From: Pseudomonadota bacterium
GTDB taxonomy: Bacteria > Pseudomonadota > Alphaproteobacteria > Rhizobiales > Pleomorphomonadaceae
Length of the DNA stretch: 64,000 bases
NCBI GenBank assembly: GCA_023436885.1
Contig: JAEZHI010000007.1
Coordinates: forward strand, 62,001-126,000
Direction: 5' to 3'
Shown: one piece after another, positions 33,973 through 41,511 of the stretch
Position numbering within the stretch: the first letter of the stretch is position 1
How the letters are laid out: the number at the start of each line of letters is the position of its first letter
Made by a program: the position numbers and the translations under genes
Notes under the pieces: generated by a model
What the model was told of the DNA's origin: nothing
Databases searched by the model: none
Seen by the model: only the letters and a program-made list of their open reading frames with translations

Positions 33973-34326
33973 ATGTTCAAAACAAGAGAAGACGAACACG
34001 AATATCGCTTCGGAGATCATGGCCCGAAATATCTGCTGCGCGGTCCACGTATCGATATCGGCGTGGTGACGTTGCTGCCTGGCCAGCATTTCAACACCCA
34101 CAAGCATCAGCACATCGAAGAGAACTTCCTGACCATCGCCGGCGAAGTCCACATGTATGTCGACGGTGAACTGCATGTCCTCGGTGTCGGCGACTTCCTA
34201 CGCTGTGAGCCGGGCGAAGGCCACCACGTGGTCAATCGCGGCGACACGCCGTGGAAAGCCGTGTTCGTCAAGGCGCCCTATGATCCTAAGGACAGCGTAC
34301 CGATCGCCTGGACGCCCGAGGACTAA
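33973..34326 (+). CDS. Cupin-domain protein downstream of lsrK
   Basis: 117 residues forming one small cupin barrel. Motif 1 fits G(X)5HXH(X)3E(X)6G: GQHFNTHKHQHIEENFLTIAG (key residues G, H, H, E, G), and motif 2 is GDFLRC-EPGEGHHVVN with a metal-ligand histidine. Such single cupins are often sugar isomerases, dioxygenases or binding domains. It is the third gene of lsrR-lsrK-cupin, with a GGAGG site 6 bases before its ATG. No cupin belongs to the enteric lsr system, so a step on AI-2 or its product is suggested only by context. Confidence 0.85.
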   Translation: MFKTREDEHEYRFGDHGPKYLLRGPRIDIGVVTLLPGQHFNTHKHQHIEENFLTIAGEVHMYVDGELHVLGVGDFLRCEPGEGHHVVNRGDTPWKAVFVKAPYDPKDSVPIAWTPED

Positions 34327-34432
34327 CTGACGGGACGCCCCGCGACCGAGCCCAAGGCCACCACGATATTGAAGGAACTTTCTCTCGAAGGACTGGTTTA
34401 GACCGAACTAATCCTAGACTGGGAGAGATTCC

Positions 34433-34792
34433 ATGCCCCGTGGAGACAAATCCGCCTACACCGACAAGCAGAAGCGCAAGGCCGAGCACATCGAGGAGAG
34501 CTACGAGTCGCGCGGCGTTTCCGACGACGAGGCGGAGCGCCGCGCCTGGGCAACGGTCAACAAGGAAAGTGGCGGCGGCAACAAGTCCGGCTCAGGACGA
34601 GGTCGTCCTGATACCCATGTATCATCTGAAAAGGGCGGACGGAGGGGTGGCGCAGCTTCGGCATCCCGTTCGAAGGAAGAACGATCAGCTTCTGCCAAGA
34701 AGGCTGCGGCGTCCCGTTCACAAGCTGAGCGGTCGGAATCGGCCAAGAAGGCAGCCGCGACGCGCAAGCGAAACAGAGAGCAAGCCGCCTGA
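34433..34792 (+). CDS. Small basic 'plasmid stabilization protein'-type protein
   Basis: 119 residues, rich in Lys, Arg, Ser and Ala. The N-terminus MPRGDKSAYTDKQKRKAEHIEESYESRG and the following WATVNKESGGG match a family in rhizobia that databases label plasmid stabilization protein, without functional proof. The C-terminal half repeats SAKKAAASRSQAERSESAKKAAATR, a histone H1-like or KGG-like tail that could bind nucleic acid; here I cite its units KKAA and RSQAERS. A GGGAGAG site precedes the ATG. It is 106 bases after the cupin gene and may have its own promoter. Confidence 0.75.
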   Translation: MPRGDKSAYTDKQKRKAEHIEESYESRGVSDDEAERRAWATVNKESGGGNKSGSGRGRPDTHVSSEKGGRRGGAASASRSKEERSASAKKAAASRSQAERSESAKKAAATRKRNREQAA

Positions 34793-34825
34793 CCGAAGCG
34801 TGCTGAATCCGATTATGTGAAAGGC

Positions 34826-34899
34826 TGGAGCGGGTGAAGGGAATCGAACCCTCGTGTTCAGCTTGGGAAGCTGCTGCTCTACCATTGAGCTACACCCGC
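34826..34899 (-). tRNA. tRNA-Gly (anticodon CCC)
   Basis: On the minus strand the cloverleaf begins GCGGGTG and ends CACCCGC-T-CCA, with the CCA encoded. D arm GCTC...GAGC, anticodon arm with loop TTCCCAA (anticodon CCC), T arm AGGGTTCGATTCCCT. The anticodon stem shows one 27-43 mismatch (G-A), as in some other alphaproteobacterial tRNA-Gly(CCC). Coordinates include the CCA end (34826-34828). Confidence 0.97.
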
Positions 34900-34908
34900 G
34901 TTGCGACC

Positions 34909-34937
34909 TAGATCGCAGCCTCGCCCGGCGCTGTCAA
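34909..34937 (-). promoter_or_regulatory. Putative promoter of tRNA-Gly
   Basis: Read on the minus strand, TTGACA (34937-34932) and GATCTA (34914-34909) are 17 bases apart; transcription would begin about 3 bases before the tRNA 5' end at 34899. The -10 is a weak match. Confidence 0.45.
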
Positions 34938-34954
34938 GAGGCGTCGGGCAAGCA

Positions 34955-36043
34955 TCACGGACGGAAGTGTTTGGACAGCTTCAGCCCCTGCGCCTGGTAA
35001 TTGGAGCCCATGCCCTGACCATAAAGGGTGGTCGGCATTTCCTCCATGTGCTCGTAGACCAGCCGGCCGATTGTCTGACCGTGATCCAGGATGAAGGGCA
35101 CGTCGTGGCTGCGTACTTCCAATACCGCGCGTGCGCCCTTGCCACCGGCGGGGGCATGGCCAAAGCCGGGGTCGAAGAAACCGGCATAATGGACGCGGAA
35201 CTCGCCGACCAGCGGATCGATCGCCACCATCTCGGCGGCCGTTTCGGGCGGTACCTGCACCGCCTCGCGAGAAACGAGGATGTAGAACTCGTCGGGGTCC
35301 AGGATCAGCGAAGGCCTGCCGCGCGCTTTGATCGGCTCCCAGAAGTCAGCAACCTCTTGGGAAGCCTTGGCATCGACGTCGAGCACGCTCGTGTGCCGGC
35401 GAGCCCGGTAACCAATCAGCGCGCCCTCTCCCGCCCCGGCGAGATCGATCGATAACGTCAGGCCGTGTTCGAAGCGAGGTTCAATATCAACCAGCGGAAA
35501 GCGAGCATGCAACGACGCCAGTGCGACATCGTCAAGGCGCGCATCGCCGCGGCGGAAGCGAACCTGGCTGAGCCTCGAGCCTGCTCTTACCTTGATAGGA
35601 AAAGTGCGGGGCGACACTTCGACCCAGAGTTTGCCGTGATAGCCAGCCGGGATCTGGTCGAACGCCACGCCATGGTCGGTGATCAGGCGGGTGAAGACGT
35701 CGATGCGCCCGGTCGAACTCTTGGGATTGGCAGAGGCGGAAATGTCGTCCGGCAAGGCAAGGGCTTCAAGCACCGGAACCAGATAGACGCCCCCCGTTTC
35801 CAGCACAGCGCCCGCAGTCAGATCGAGGTCGTGCAAGGTAAGGTAGCCGAGCTTATCTTCGACAGTTGCACCACCGCCTGGAAGAAAGCTCGCGCGAAGG
35901 CGATGGGCGACGGTTCCCAGCCGAAGATCGAGGCTTGCCGGCTGGATCTGATCCATGTCGAGCGGGCGAGCCGCCGTGATAGCACCCGCCTCGAACAAGT
36001 CACGAATGCGGTGGGCGGGAAGAATGCCAGCGGTCTCGGTCAT
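34955..36043 (-). CDS. dcd: 2'-deoxycytidine 5'-triphosphate deaminase, bidomain type
   Basis: 362 residues, about twice the length of E. coli Dcd (193). Two dUTPase/Dcd-like beta folds stand in tandem: the first holds QIQPASLDLRLG and SASANPKSSTGRIDVF with the Dcd-like active-site segment, and the second has EFRVHYAGFFDPGFG and FILDHGQTIGRLVYEHM. It deaminates dCTP to dUTP for thymidylate synthesis. This double form is the usual one in alphaproteobacteria, with one domain probably inactive; I did not assign which. The ATG at 36043 is the first Met of the frame. It follows 110 bases after the GGDEF gene. Confidence 0.88.
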   Translation of the reverse strand: MTETAGILPAHRIRDLFEAGAITAARPLDMDQIQPASLDLRLGTVAHRLRASFLPGGGATVEDKLGYLTLHDLDLTAGAVLETGGVYLVPVLEALALPDDISASANPKSSTGRIDVFTRLITDHGVAFDQIPAGYHGKLWVEVSPRTFPIKVRAGSRLSQVRFRRGDARLDDVALASLHARFPLVDIEPRFEHGLTLSIDLAGAGEGALIGYRARRHTSVLDVDAKASQEVADFWEPIKARGRPSLILDPDEFYILVSREAVQVPPETAAEMVAIDPLVGEFRVHYAGFFDPGFGHAPAGGKGARAVLEVRSHDVPFILDHGQTIGRLVYEHMEEMPTTLYGQGMGSNYQAQGLKLSKHFRP

Positions 36044-36153
36044 GGGCTTACAAGGTGTCCGAATAGCAAGATGAGCGCCGATCCCGTGAGATCGGCTGGA
36101 CTTTCCGAAGCTCTAGCCTGTTTTGCTCGCCATGAAAACAAGAATGCCGACAG

Positions 36154-37560
36154 TCAGATTCCGGCCGCGGGGACAACGACGAGATCGACTTCCATCCGCT
36201 CGTTGCGCATGTTCCGGCGGTGGAAGCGAATGCGTCCCTTGCCATCCTGCTTGGCGGTATAAAGAGCCGCATCCGCCTTGTGCAGTAAAGCCGCTACGTC
36301 GAGACCATGTTCGGGCGCCAGGGCGACGCCAATACTGACGCCAACTTTAAGAGAGCGGCCATTGTAATTATAGGGACTACTGAGCGCTGCCAGGACGCTC
36401 TCCGCGCGAGCCTCCGCGGCGCGCCGATCATCGTTCGGGATGACCATCACGAACTCGTCACCGCCGAGACGTGCCACAGTGTCTTCCGGTCGACAGAACT
36501 CCCGAAGACGATTGGCTACCCCTACGAGTACTGCGTCGCCAGCGGCGTGCCCGGCGCTATCATTGACTGCCTTGAAGCCATCAAGGTCGAGATAGAAGAT
36601 CGTCGCCCTGGCGTCATCGCCACGCTTCGGATCGAGAAGATGTTTCATGCGATCAAGCAGAAGCAGTCGGTTCGGCAACCCGGTCAGTGAATCGTGAAGC
36701 GCCTTCTCCTCGGTGACATTGATCAGCCGGGCCGCGCGACGAGCAAAGGTGAGGACCGCAGCCGTCAGCGCGAGATAAGCTACGAAGACCAGGAGCAAAC
36801 CCGGTCCGATTGCCTTGATGATCTCATCACCCGGCAGGATGGGATCCCATACCAGAGCATCGCCCATGGTTCCATCCTGGCTCATCAGACGCAAACGACC
36901 GGGGCCATCGGTTACCTGGCCCAGCACCGGCTCGTAGTTGAGGTTTGGCAACATGAAGGCATCAGCGATGAACTTGAGGCTATCGCGATCGACGCGACGA
37001 CCGAGGGCGAGGATGTAGCCGCCATCGGCCGGCTTCCGTCGGTCTTCGATCGTGTGGACACCGGTGATGGCGAAAAGCACCGGCATTCCATCGACTGCGA
37101 TGAGTTGGGTCACCGTGTCGGCAATCATGCCGGCCCGCCAGCGCGCAATCATCTGGCGAAAGGTCGGCGGAAGTATGCCGCGCGCTTCCACAGCCACGAG
37201 CTTCCCATCGACGCGGGAAAACAAGGTGCGGTCATCGGGGTCCAAGATGAAGAAATAGCTGTCGAACTTGTCGACCGGCATGTGAGTGGACAGCCAGTCA
37301 CTATCAAAGCGATCGATAACATGCTCGGCCGTTTCGTCACGACCGGCCATGCTCGCCGCGATGCCAGCGAGTTCGTCGGCAAAATGCCGAATGGCATTCC
37401 TGGCTGTCCGCTGCTGAAACTCGGTGGCGAAGCGATTTTGCTTGGATGACAGGACCAGCATGCCGGCGAGTGCGCCGACAAGCAAAAGGGCAATCAAGCC
37501 GAACATCGGCAAGATCACCCGCAGGAAGAATCGGCGATCAATGCTGGTCGTCGGGTTCAT
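36154..37560 (-). CDS. Diguanylate cyclase with CHASE4-like sensor
   Basis: 468 residues. Two membrane helices (about 16-38 and 252-273) flank a periplasmic sensor domain (about 40-250) of CHASE4 type (FDSYFFILDPDDRTLFSR). A GGDEF domain follows (about 285-445) with active-site ARLGGDEF at 363-370, and the inhibitory I-site RPED (357-360) lies five residues before GGDEF, so product feedback is expected. It makes c-di-GMP. There is no EAL domain. ATG 37560 has GGGAGA 3-8 bases before it; a TTG at 37572 is unlikely. Confidence 0.88.
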   Translation of the reverse strand: MNPTTSIDRRFFLRVILPMFGLIALLLVGALAGMLVLSSKQNRFATEFQQRTARNAIRHFADELAGIAASMAGRDETAEHVIDRFDSDWLSTHMPVDKFDSYFFILDPDDRTLFSRVDGKLVAVEARGILPPTFRQMIARWRAGMIADTVTQLIAVDGMPVLFAITGVHTIEDRRKPADGGYILALGRRVDRDSLKFIADAFMLPNLNYEPVLGQVTDGPGRLRLMSQDGTMGDALVWDPILPGDEIIKAIGPGLLLVFVAYLALTAAVLTFARRAARLINVTEEKALHDSLTGLPNRLLLLDRMKHLLDPKRGDDARATIFYLDLDGFKAVNDSAGHAAGDAVLVGVANRLREFCRPEDTVARLGGDEFVMVIPNDDRRAAEARAESVLAALSSPYNYNGRSLKVGVSIGVALAPEHGLDVAALLHKADAALYTAKQDGKGRIRFHRRNMRNERMEVDLVVVPAAGI

Positions 37561-37747
37561 GAGATCTCCCAAAAGGCGGTCGCATGACCAGTATTGTGGG
37601 CCCTATCAACCAATAATGGGTGGATGCCGGAGAATTATCTTTGAATGACAAACGCGGTCTTACAGCGGTCAGTAATTTCACCCCTCCAGCTTACCTCCTG
37701 CAGGCGAGTTCTCTCCGTTCCTGCACCGGGTGATAATGATTGCCAGC

Positions 37748-37776
37748 TTGACCTTTGTGCATGGTTCCCCTAGACC
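37748..37776 (+). promoter_or_regulatory. Putative metZ promoter
   Basis: TTGACC (37748-37753), 17 bases, TAGACC (37771-37776). Transcription would start near 37783, three bases before the riboswitch begins. The -35 is good and the -10 weak. Confidence 0.55.
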
Positions 37777-37785
37777 CTCACTGAA

Positions 37786-37844
37786 CGTGGTTCTTTGAGC
37801 CGACCGGCTTGCCGCCACGCTAAACAAGGCTGCTAAAAGGTCGG
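37786..37844 (+). promoter_or_regulatory. SAM-II riboswitch upstream of metZ
   Basis: The element has the SAM-II (metA motif) shape. Stem P1 pairs CGTGG at 37786-37790 with CCACG at 37815-37819. The pseudoknot pairs CCGACC at 37800-37805 with GGTCGG at 37839-37844, a perfect 6-base match. The conserved GCTAAA is at 37832-37837, after CGCTAAACAAGG. SAM-II riboswitches bind S-adenosylmethionine and lower expression of methionine genes in alphaproteobacteria. Its place 87 bases before metZ fits. Confidence 0.92.
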
Positions 37845-37866
37845 GACGGACATGTCGATTTGTGAC

Positions 37867-37903
37867 ACCCGGCTCGCCTATGCGCAGCCGGGTTCGCTTT
37901 TTT
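37867..37903 (+). terminator. Intrinsic terminator between SAM-II riboswitch and metZ
   Basis: Perfect 8-base stem ACCCGGCT/AGCCGGGT (37867-37874 and 37886-37893) with an 11-base loop; TTCGC and then six T follow (37898-37903). The 5' arm CCCGGCT can also pair with GGTCGGG (37839-37845), the 3' pseudoknot strand plus one base, so SAM binding would free this arm and allow termination. Confidence 0.85.
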
Positions 37904-37930
37904 CGGACCTCGACGATGAAGGACGAAGAC

Positions 37931-39106
37931 ATGACCAAGGCCAACTGGCATCCCGATACCGCCCTCGTGCATGGTGGCAGCCTGCGTTCGCAGTGGGGCG
38001 AAACGTCCGAGTCGATGTTCGTGACGCAGGGTTTTGTCTACGAGAGCGCCGAACAGGCCGAAGCGCGCTTTTTGAATCTTGATCCGGGTTTCCAGTACAG
38101 CCGCTTCTCCAACCCGACCGTGGCCATGTTCGAGGAGCGTATGGCGCTGCTTGAAGGGGCTCCGGTGGCGCGCGCCACGGCAACGGGCATGGCTGCGGTG
38201 ACGGCCGCCATCCTGTCGCAGGCGTCAGCCGGCGACCATATCGTTGCAGCGCGGGCTCTGTTTGGCTCCTGTCGCTATATTGTCGAGGAACTGGCACCGC
38301 GCTTCGGGATCTCCTGTACGCTGGTCGACGGCCGTGACCTCGACCAATGGCGAGCCGCCGTTCGACCGAACACCCGGGTTTTTTTCTTCGAAAGCCCGAC
38401 CAATCCGACGCTGGAAGTGGTCGACATCGCCGCCGTTGCTGAAATCGCCCATGCTGCCGGCGCTCGCCTCGTGGTCGACAACGTCTTTGCCACCGCCCTC
38501 TATCAGAAGCCGCTCGAACTTGGGGCTGACGTGGTGGCTTATTCGGCCACCAAGCATATCGACGGCCAGGGGCGCTGCATGGGCGGCGTTGTCCTGTGCA
38601 ATGAGGAGTTCCTTGAGAAATACCTGCAGGTCTTCCTGCGCCAGACCGGCCCGACCATGAGCCCGTTCAATGCCTGGGTGATGTTGAAGGCGCTTGAGAC
38701 CTTCTCGCTCCGGGTCAGCCGCCAGGCCGAGAGCGCCGCCAAGATCGCCGCATTTCTTGAGCAGCACCCGAAGATCGAGCAGGTCATTTACCCTGGCTCG
38801 GACAAGCATCCGCAGGCTGACATCTGCCGCAAGCAGATGACCGGTGGCTCGACGATGATCGCGGTCGAGGTTAAGGGTGGCCGCGAAGGCGCCTTTGCTG
38901 CCGTCAACAAGCTCGGAATCATCAAGATCTCCAACAATCTCGGCGATGCCAAGAGCCTCGTGACCCATCCCTCGACGACGACGCACCAGCGTTTCACCGA
39001 GGAAGTGCGGCAGGAGCTCGGGATTCGGCAGGGTCTCCTGCGCCTGTCGGTTGGTCTGGAACACGCAGACGACCTGATCGCTGACCTGGAACAAGCACTC
39101 GGCTGA
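37931..39106 (+). CDS. metZ: O-succinylhomoserine sulfhydrylase
   Basis: 391-residue PLP enzyme of the Cys/Met metabolism family. It makes homocysteine from O-succinylhomoserine and sulfide in methionine synthesis. PLP-lysine motif YSATKHIDGQGR, plus FQYSRFSNPT and ATGMAAVTAA. ATG 37931 follows AAGGACGAAGAC; a start at 37916 is possible. A SAM-II riboswitch and terminator precede it, so high SAM should lower its expression. Downstream come two hairpin repeats. Confidence 0.93.
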   Translation: MTKANWHPDTALVHGGSLRSQWGETSESMFVTQGFVYESAEQAEARFLNLDPGFQYSRFSNPTVAMFEERMALLEGAPVARATATGMAAVTAAILSQASAGDHIVAARALFGSCRYIVEELAPRFGISCTLVDGRDLDQWRAAVRPNTRVFFFESPTNPTLEVVDIAAVAEIAHAAGARLVVDNVFATALYQKPLELGADVVAYSATKHIDGQGRCMGGVVLCNEEFLEKYLQVFLRQTGPTMSPFNAWVMLKALETFSLRVSRQAESAAKIAAFLEQHPKIEQVIYPGSDKHPQADICRKQMTGGSTMIAVEVKGGREGAFAAVNKLGIIKISNNLGDAKSLVTHPSTTTHQRFTEEVRQELGIRQGLLRLSVGLEHADDLIADLEQALG

Positions 39107-39109
39107 CGG

Positions 39110-39188
39110 CTAGTGGGGCGAATTTGACATTTGAGTCCCGCCTGACATAGAGCGCCAGCTTAAATGTCAAATTCAAAAGCTCCACTAG
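39110..39188. repeat. Hairpin repeat unit 1 (intact)
   Basis: 79 bases bounded by CTAGTGG and CCACTAG. Outer arms CTAGTGGGGC/GCTCCACTAG pair with one wobble; inner arms GAATTTGACATTT (39120-39132) and AAATGTCAAATTC (39162-39174) are perfect complements. It starts 4 bases after the metZ stop. Together with unit 2 it forms a tandem pair; no coding potential. Confidence 0.75.
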
Positions 39189-39201
39189 AACCAACAAGTT
39201 G

Positions 39202-39278
39202 CTAGTAGTTCATACGACCGAGACATTTGCTCCGGGGCTTGTATCAGGCGGATGCAAATGTCTCGGTCGAACCACTAG
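39202..39278. repeat. Hairpin repeat unit 2 (intact)
   Basis: 77 bases starting CTAGTAGTT and ending AACCACTAG (one mismatch). Inner arms CGACCGAGACATTTGC (39215-39230) and GCAAATGTCTCGGTCG (39254-39269) are a perfect 16-base match. Unit 1 and unit 2 share CTAGT(G/A)G, GACATTTG and AAATGTC but differ in the rest of the stem, with changes kept complementary. It starts 92 bases after unit 1. Confidence 0.78.
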
Positions 39279-39320
39279 ATAATAACGCCTCCGAAACGAA
39301 TTGAGATGTACAAGGGACGC

Positions 39321-39671
39321 ATGCCCATCGACATGCGTCCCGCTCAGGCTCTCAAACTCTGGCATGATGTCTCGCTCGCCACGGTGCGCGAGAACGGGCC
39401 GGACCTGTCGCCACGCCAGATCACGGTGTTGCTCACGGTCTATCTCGAGCCGCCACCGCATACGGTGCGTGGACTCGCGGAAAAGCTGGGCGTTACCAAG
39501 CCAGCGATCACACGCGCGCTCGATACAATGGGCGAGTTGAAACTGCTCGGCCGCCGACGCGACGAGGCCGATCGCCGAAACGTCATCGTCCACCGTACCG
39601 TGGAAGGCGCCCTGTTCCTCGAACACCTTGCTGATATCATCGTGGACAAAGCCAAGGAGCTACCGCGTTGA
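39321..39671 (+). CDS. MarR-like winged-helix protein
   Basis: 116-residue one-domain winged helix. LSPRQITVLLTVYL, then VRGLAEKLGVTKPAITRALDTM (recognition helix region) and RRRDEADRRNVIV (wing) fit the MarR type; the regulated genes are unknown. ATG 39321 follows AAGGG. The stop TGA overlaps the TTG start of the NlpC/P60 gene by two bases, so the two are translated together. A MarR factor coupled to a wall-cleaving enzyme suggests control of that gene or of the envelope, as inference. Confidence 0.8.
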   Translation: MPIDMRPAQALKLWHDVSLATVRENGPDLSPRQITVLLTVYLEPPPHTVRGLAEKLGVTKPAITRALDTMGELKLLGRRRDEADRRNVIVHRTVEGALFLEHLADIIVDKAKELPR

Positions 39672-40552
39672 CGACCGATCGCCGCACGACTTTTGCCCGC
39701 CCCGATGTGGCCGACATCGCCCTCAAGGGTATCGTGGTGGCGGAGCGTTACGCCGAACCGCGCATGGCCCGGGTTGTCGCACCGCTGGCCGGTCTCCGTC
39801 GGGAACCTCGCTCCGATTGCTCGCTCGATAGCGAAGCCTTGCATGGCGAAGTTATCAAGGTTCTCGACGTCGATGACGAGGGATGGGCCTTCGTCCAGTT
39901 CTGCCGCGACGCTTACGTCGGCTATCTGCCCGCCGAGGCCCTGTCCTTCTCGGTGCCGGAGCCGACACATGCCGTGACGCAGTTGCGCTCGTTCGCCTTC
40001 TCAGGTTCGGACCTCAAGCTGCCGGTCGCCTACCCGCTGGTTCAGGGAGCCCGCGTTACGGTCACCGGCGAACTCGAACGGCGCAACCTTGTCTATGCGC
40101 TGCTTTCAGATGGCACCGCGACCGTCATGAAGCACCTCACGCCGATTGGCGCTCCCGCAGCCAGTGATTTCGTCGCAGTTGCCGCCACCTATGTTGGAAC
40201 GCCCTATCTCTGGGGTGGTTCTTCGAGCTTGGGAATTGATTGTTCCGGTCTGGTCCAGCGCGCGCTTGCCGAAGCCGGCGTTGCCGTGCCGCGCGACACG
40301 GACCAGCAAGAGACTTCGGCCGGTGAGCCGGTCGATTGGAATGGCGATCCCGACTCCCTGCGGCGCGGGGATCTCGTGTTCTGGAAAGGTCACGTCGGTA
40401 TCGTCGCGGGTCCTGACCAGCTTCTGCATGCCAATGGCTATCACATGGCGACGGTGATCGAACCTCTTGGCGCGGCTATTGCGCGGATTGCCTCGGGCGG
40501 GGTCCCCGTCACGAGCGTTCGCCGTTTGGCGGGCTACCGCGCAAAGAGTTGA
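39668..40552 (+). CDS. NlpC/P60 cell-wall peptidase with SH3-like domains
   Basis: 294 residues. Two bacterial SH3-like segments (about 35-155, MARVVAPLAGLRREP) precede an NlpC/P60 domain (about 165-290). The catalytic cysteine is in GIDCSGLVQ, followed by the histidine in GHVGIV and a third polar residue near LLHANGYH. These enzymes cleave peptide stems of peptidoglycan, often gamma-D-Glu-diaminopimelate. No signal peptide is visible. The likely start is the TTG at 39668, overlapping the MarR stop. This protein is close to cytoplasmic or recycling homologs in Rhizobiales. Confidence 0.82.
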   Translation: MTTDRRTTFARPDVADIALKGIVVAERYAEPRMARVVAPLAGLRREPRSDCSLDSEALHGEVIKVLDVDDEGWAFVQFCRDAYVGYLPAEALSFSVPEPTHAVTQLRSFAFSGSDLKLPVAYPLVQGARVTVTGELERRNLVYALLSDGTATVMKHLTPIGAPAASDFVAVAATYVGTPYLWGGSSSLGIDCSGLVQRALAEAGVAVPRDTDQQETSAGEPVDWNGDPDSLRRGDLVFWKGHVGIVAGPDQLLHANGYHMATVIEPLGAAIARIASGGVPVTSVRRLAGYRAKS

Positions 40553-40628
40553 CCGAGACTTTCACCGCATCCCAAGTTCGGCTAACCTTAACCGGTTACG
40601 TTGAGCCGTTGGCCTGAGTGCACCCCAA

Positions 40629-41480
40629 ATGCGCCTACCGAGGAACCTGATCGCGACGGCATTGGCCTTATGTTCCTTGGTCATCGGTCAGGGCATTTTG
40701 TCCATTTCGGATGCCCGGGCGGCTGACGCCGACTATCCCCAGATCGTTCCCCTTGCAACAGGGCCGACAAACGCGACAAACCCGCCCTCCATCAGGTTCG
40801 TCACGTCTGACGACTTTCCGCCCTTCAACTTCGTCGACGGCTCCGGCCTGATAACCGGCTTCAACGTCGAGGTCGCACGAGCGATCTGCACCCGTCTCGC
40901 CATCCCCTGCACCGTGCAAATTCGCCCCTTCCCACTGCTGCTCGATACGGTGCGCGACAACAAGGCGGATGCCATTGCAGCCGGCGTAGCGGATACGCCG
41001 GCTCTCAGGCTTCATCTTGCCTATTCGGTTCCCTATTTCCGAGAACCAGCCCGCTTCGTTCGCAGGTGGCCTGCGCTGGTCGAGCCATCGCCGGCCGCGC
41101 TCGCTGGCAGGTCGGTGGGCGCCATCGCCGGCAGCCGCTACGCGGATTTCATCCGGGACTTCTTCCCGGCAGCCGTTCTGCGCCCCGTCGGGAGCGAGGC
41201 GGACATGTTCGCGCTGCTTAAAAACGGAGAAGTAGATGCCGTTTTCACTGGCGCGGTAGGTGCCTCGTTCTGGCTGGCCGGACCCATTGCCCACGGTTGC
41301 TGTGCCTTCTCCGGTGGTGCCTATACCGAAGCGGCCTATTTCGGCGACGGCATGAAAATAGCCGTCGCAGCCGATAACATGGCCCTCAAGACAAGCATTG
41401 ACGGTGCGTTGCGCGCCCTCGACGCCGATGGCACGCTCGCCGATCTTGCCTTGCGCTTTTTCCCCGAAAGCCTTTACTGA
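40629..41480 (+). CDS. Periplasmic substrate-binding protein, SBP_bac_3 family
   Basis: 283 residues with a signal peptide (1-32, cut after ARAADA). The fold is the amino-acid-binding type 3 family: SIRFVTSDDFPPFNFVDGSGLITGFNVEVARAICTRL has the core FPPFNF and GFNVEVARAI, and YSVPYF follows later. No permease or ATPase lies next to it. The ligand is probably a polar amino acid or similar, but it is not determined. The ATG at 40629 has no clear ribosome site; I see none better. Confidence 0.8.
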   Translation: MRLPRNLIATALALCSLVIGQGILSISDARAADADYPQIVPLATGPTNATNPPSIRFVTSDDFPPFNFVDGSGLITGFNVEVARAICTRLAIPCTVQIRPFPLLLDTVRDNKADAIAAGVADTPALRLHLAYSVPYFREPARFVRRWPALVEPSPAALAGRSVGAIAGSRYADFIRDFFPAAVLRPVGSEADMFALLKNGEVDAVFTGAVGASFWLAGPIAHGCCAFSGGAYTEAAYFGDGMKIAVAADNMALKTSIDGALRALDADGTLADLALRFFPESLY

Positions 41481-41511
41481 CGCCAAGCACCAGACCGGGA
41501 CGCAACCCGCC

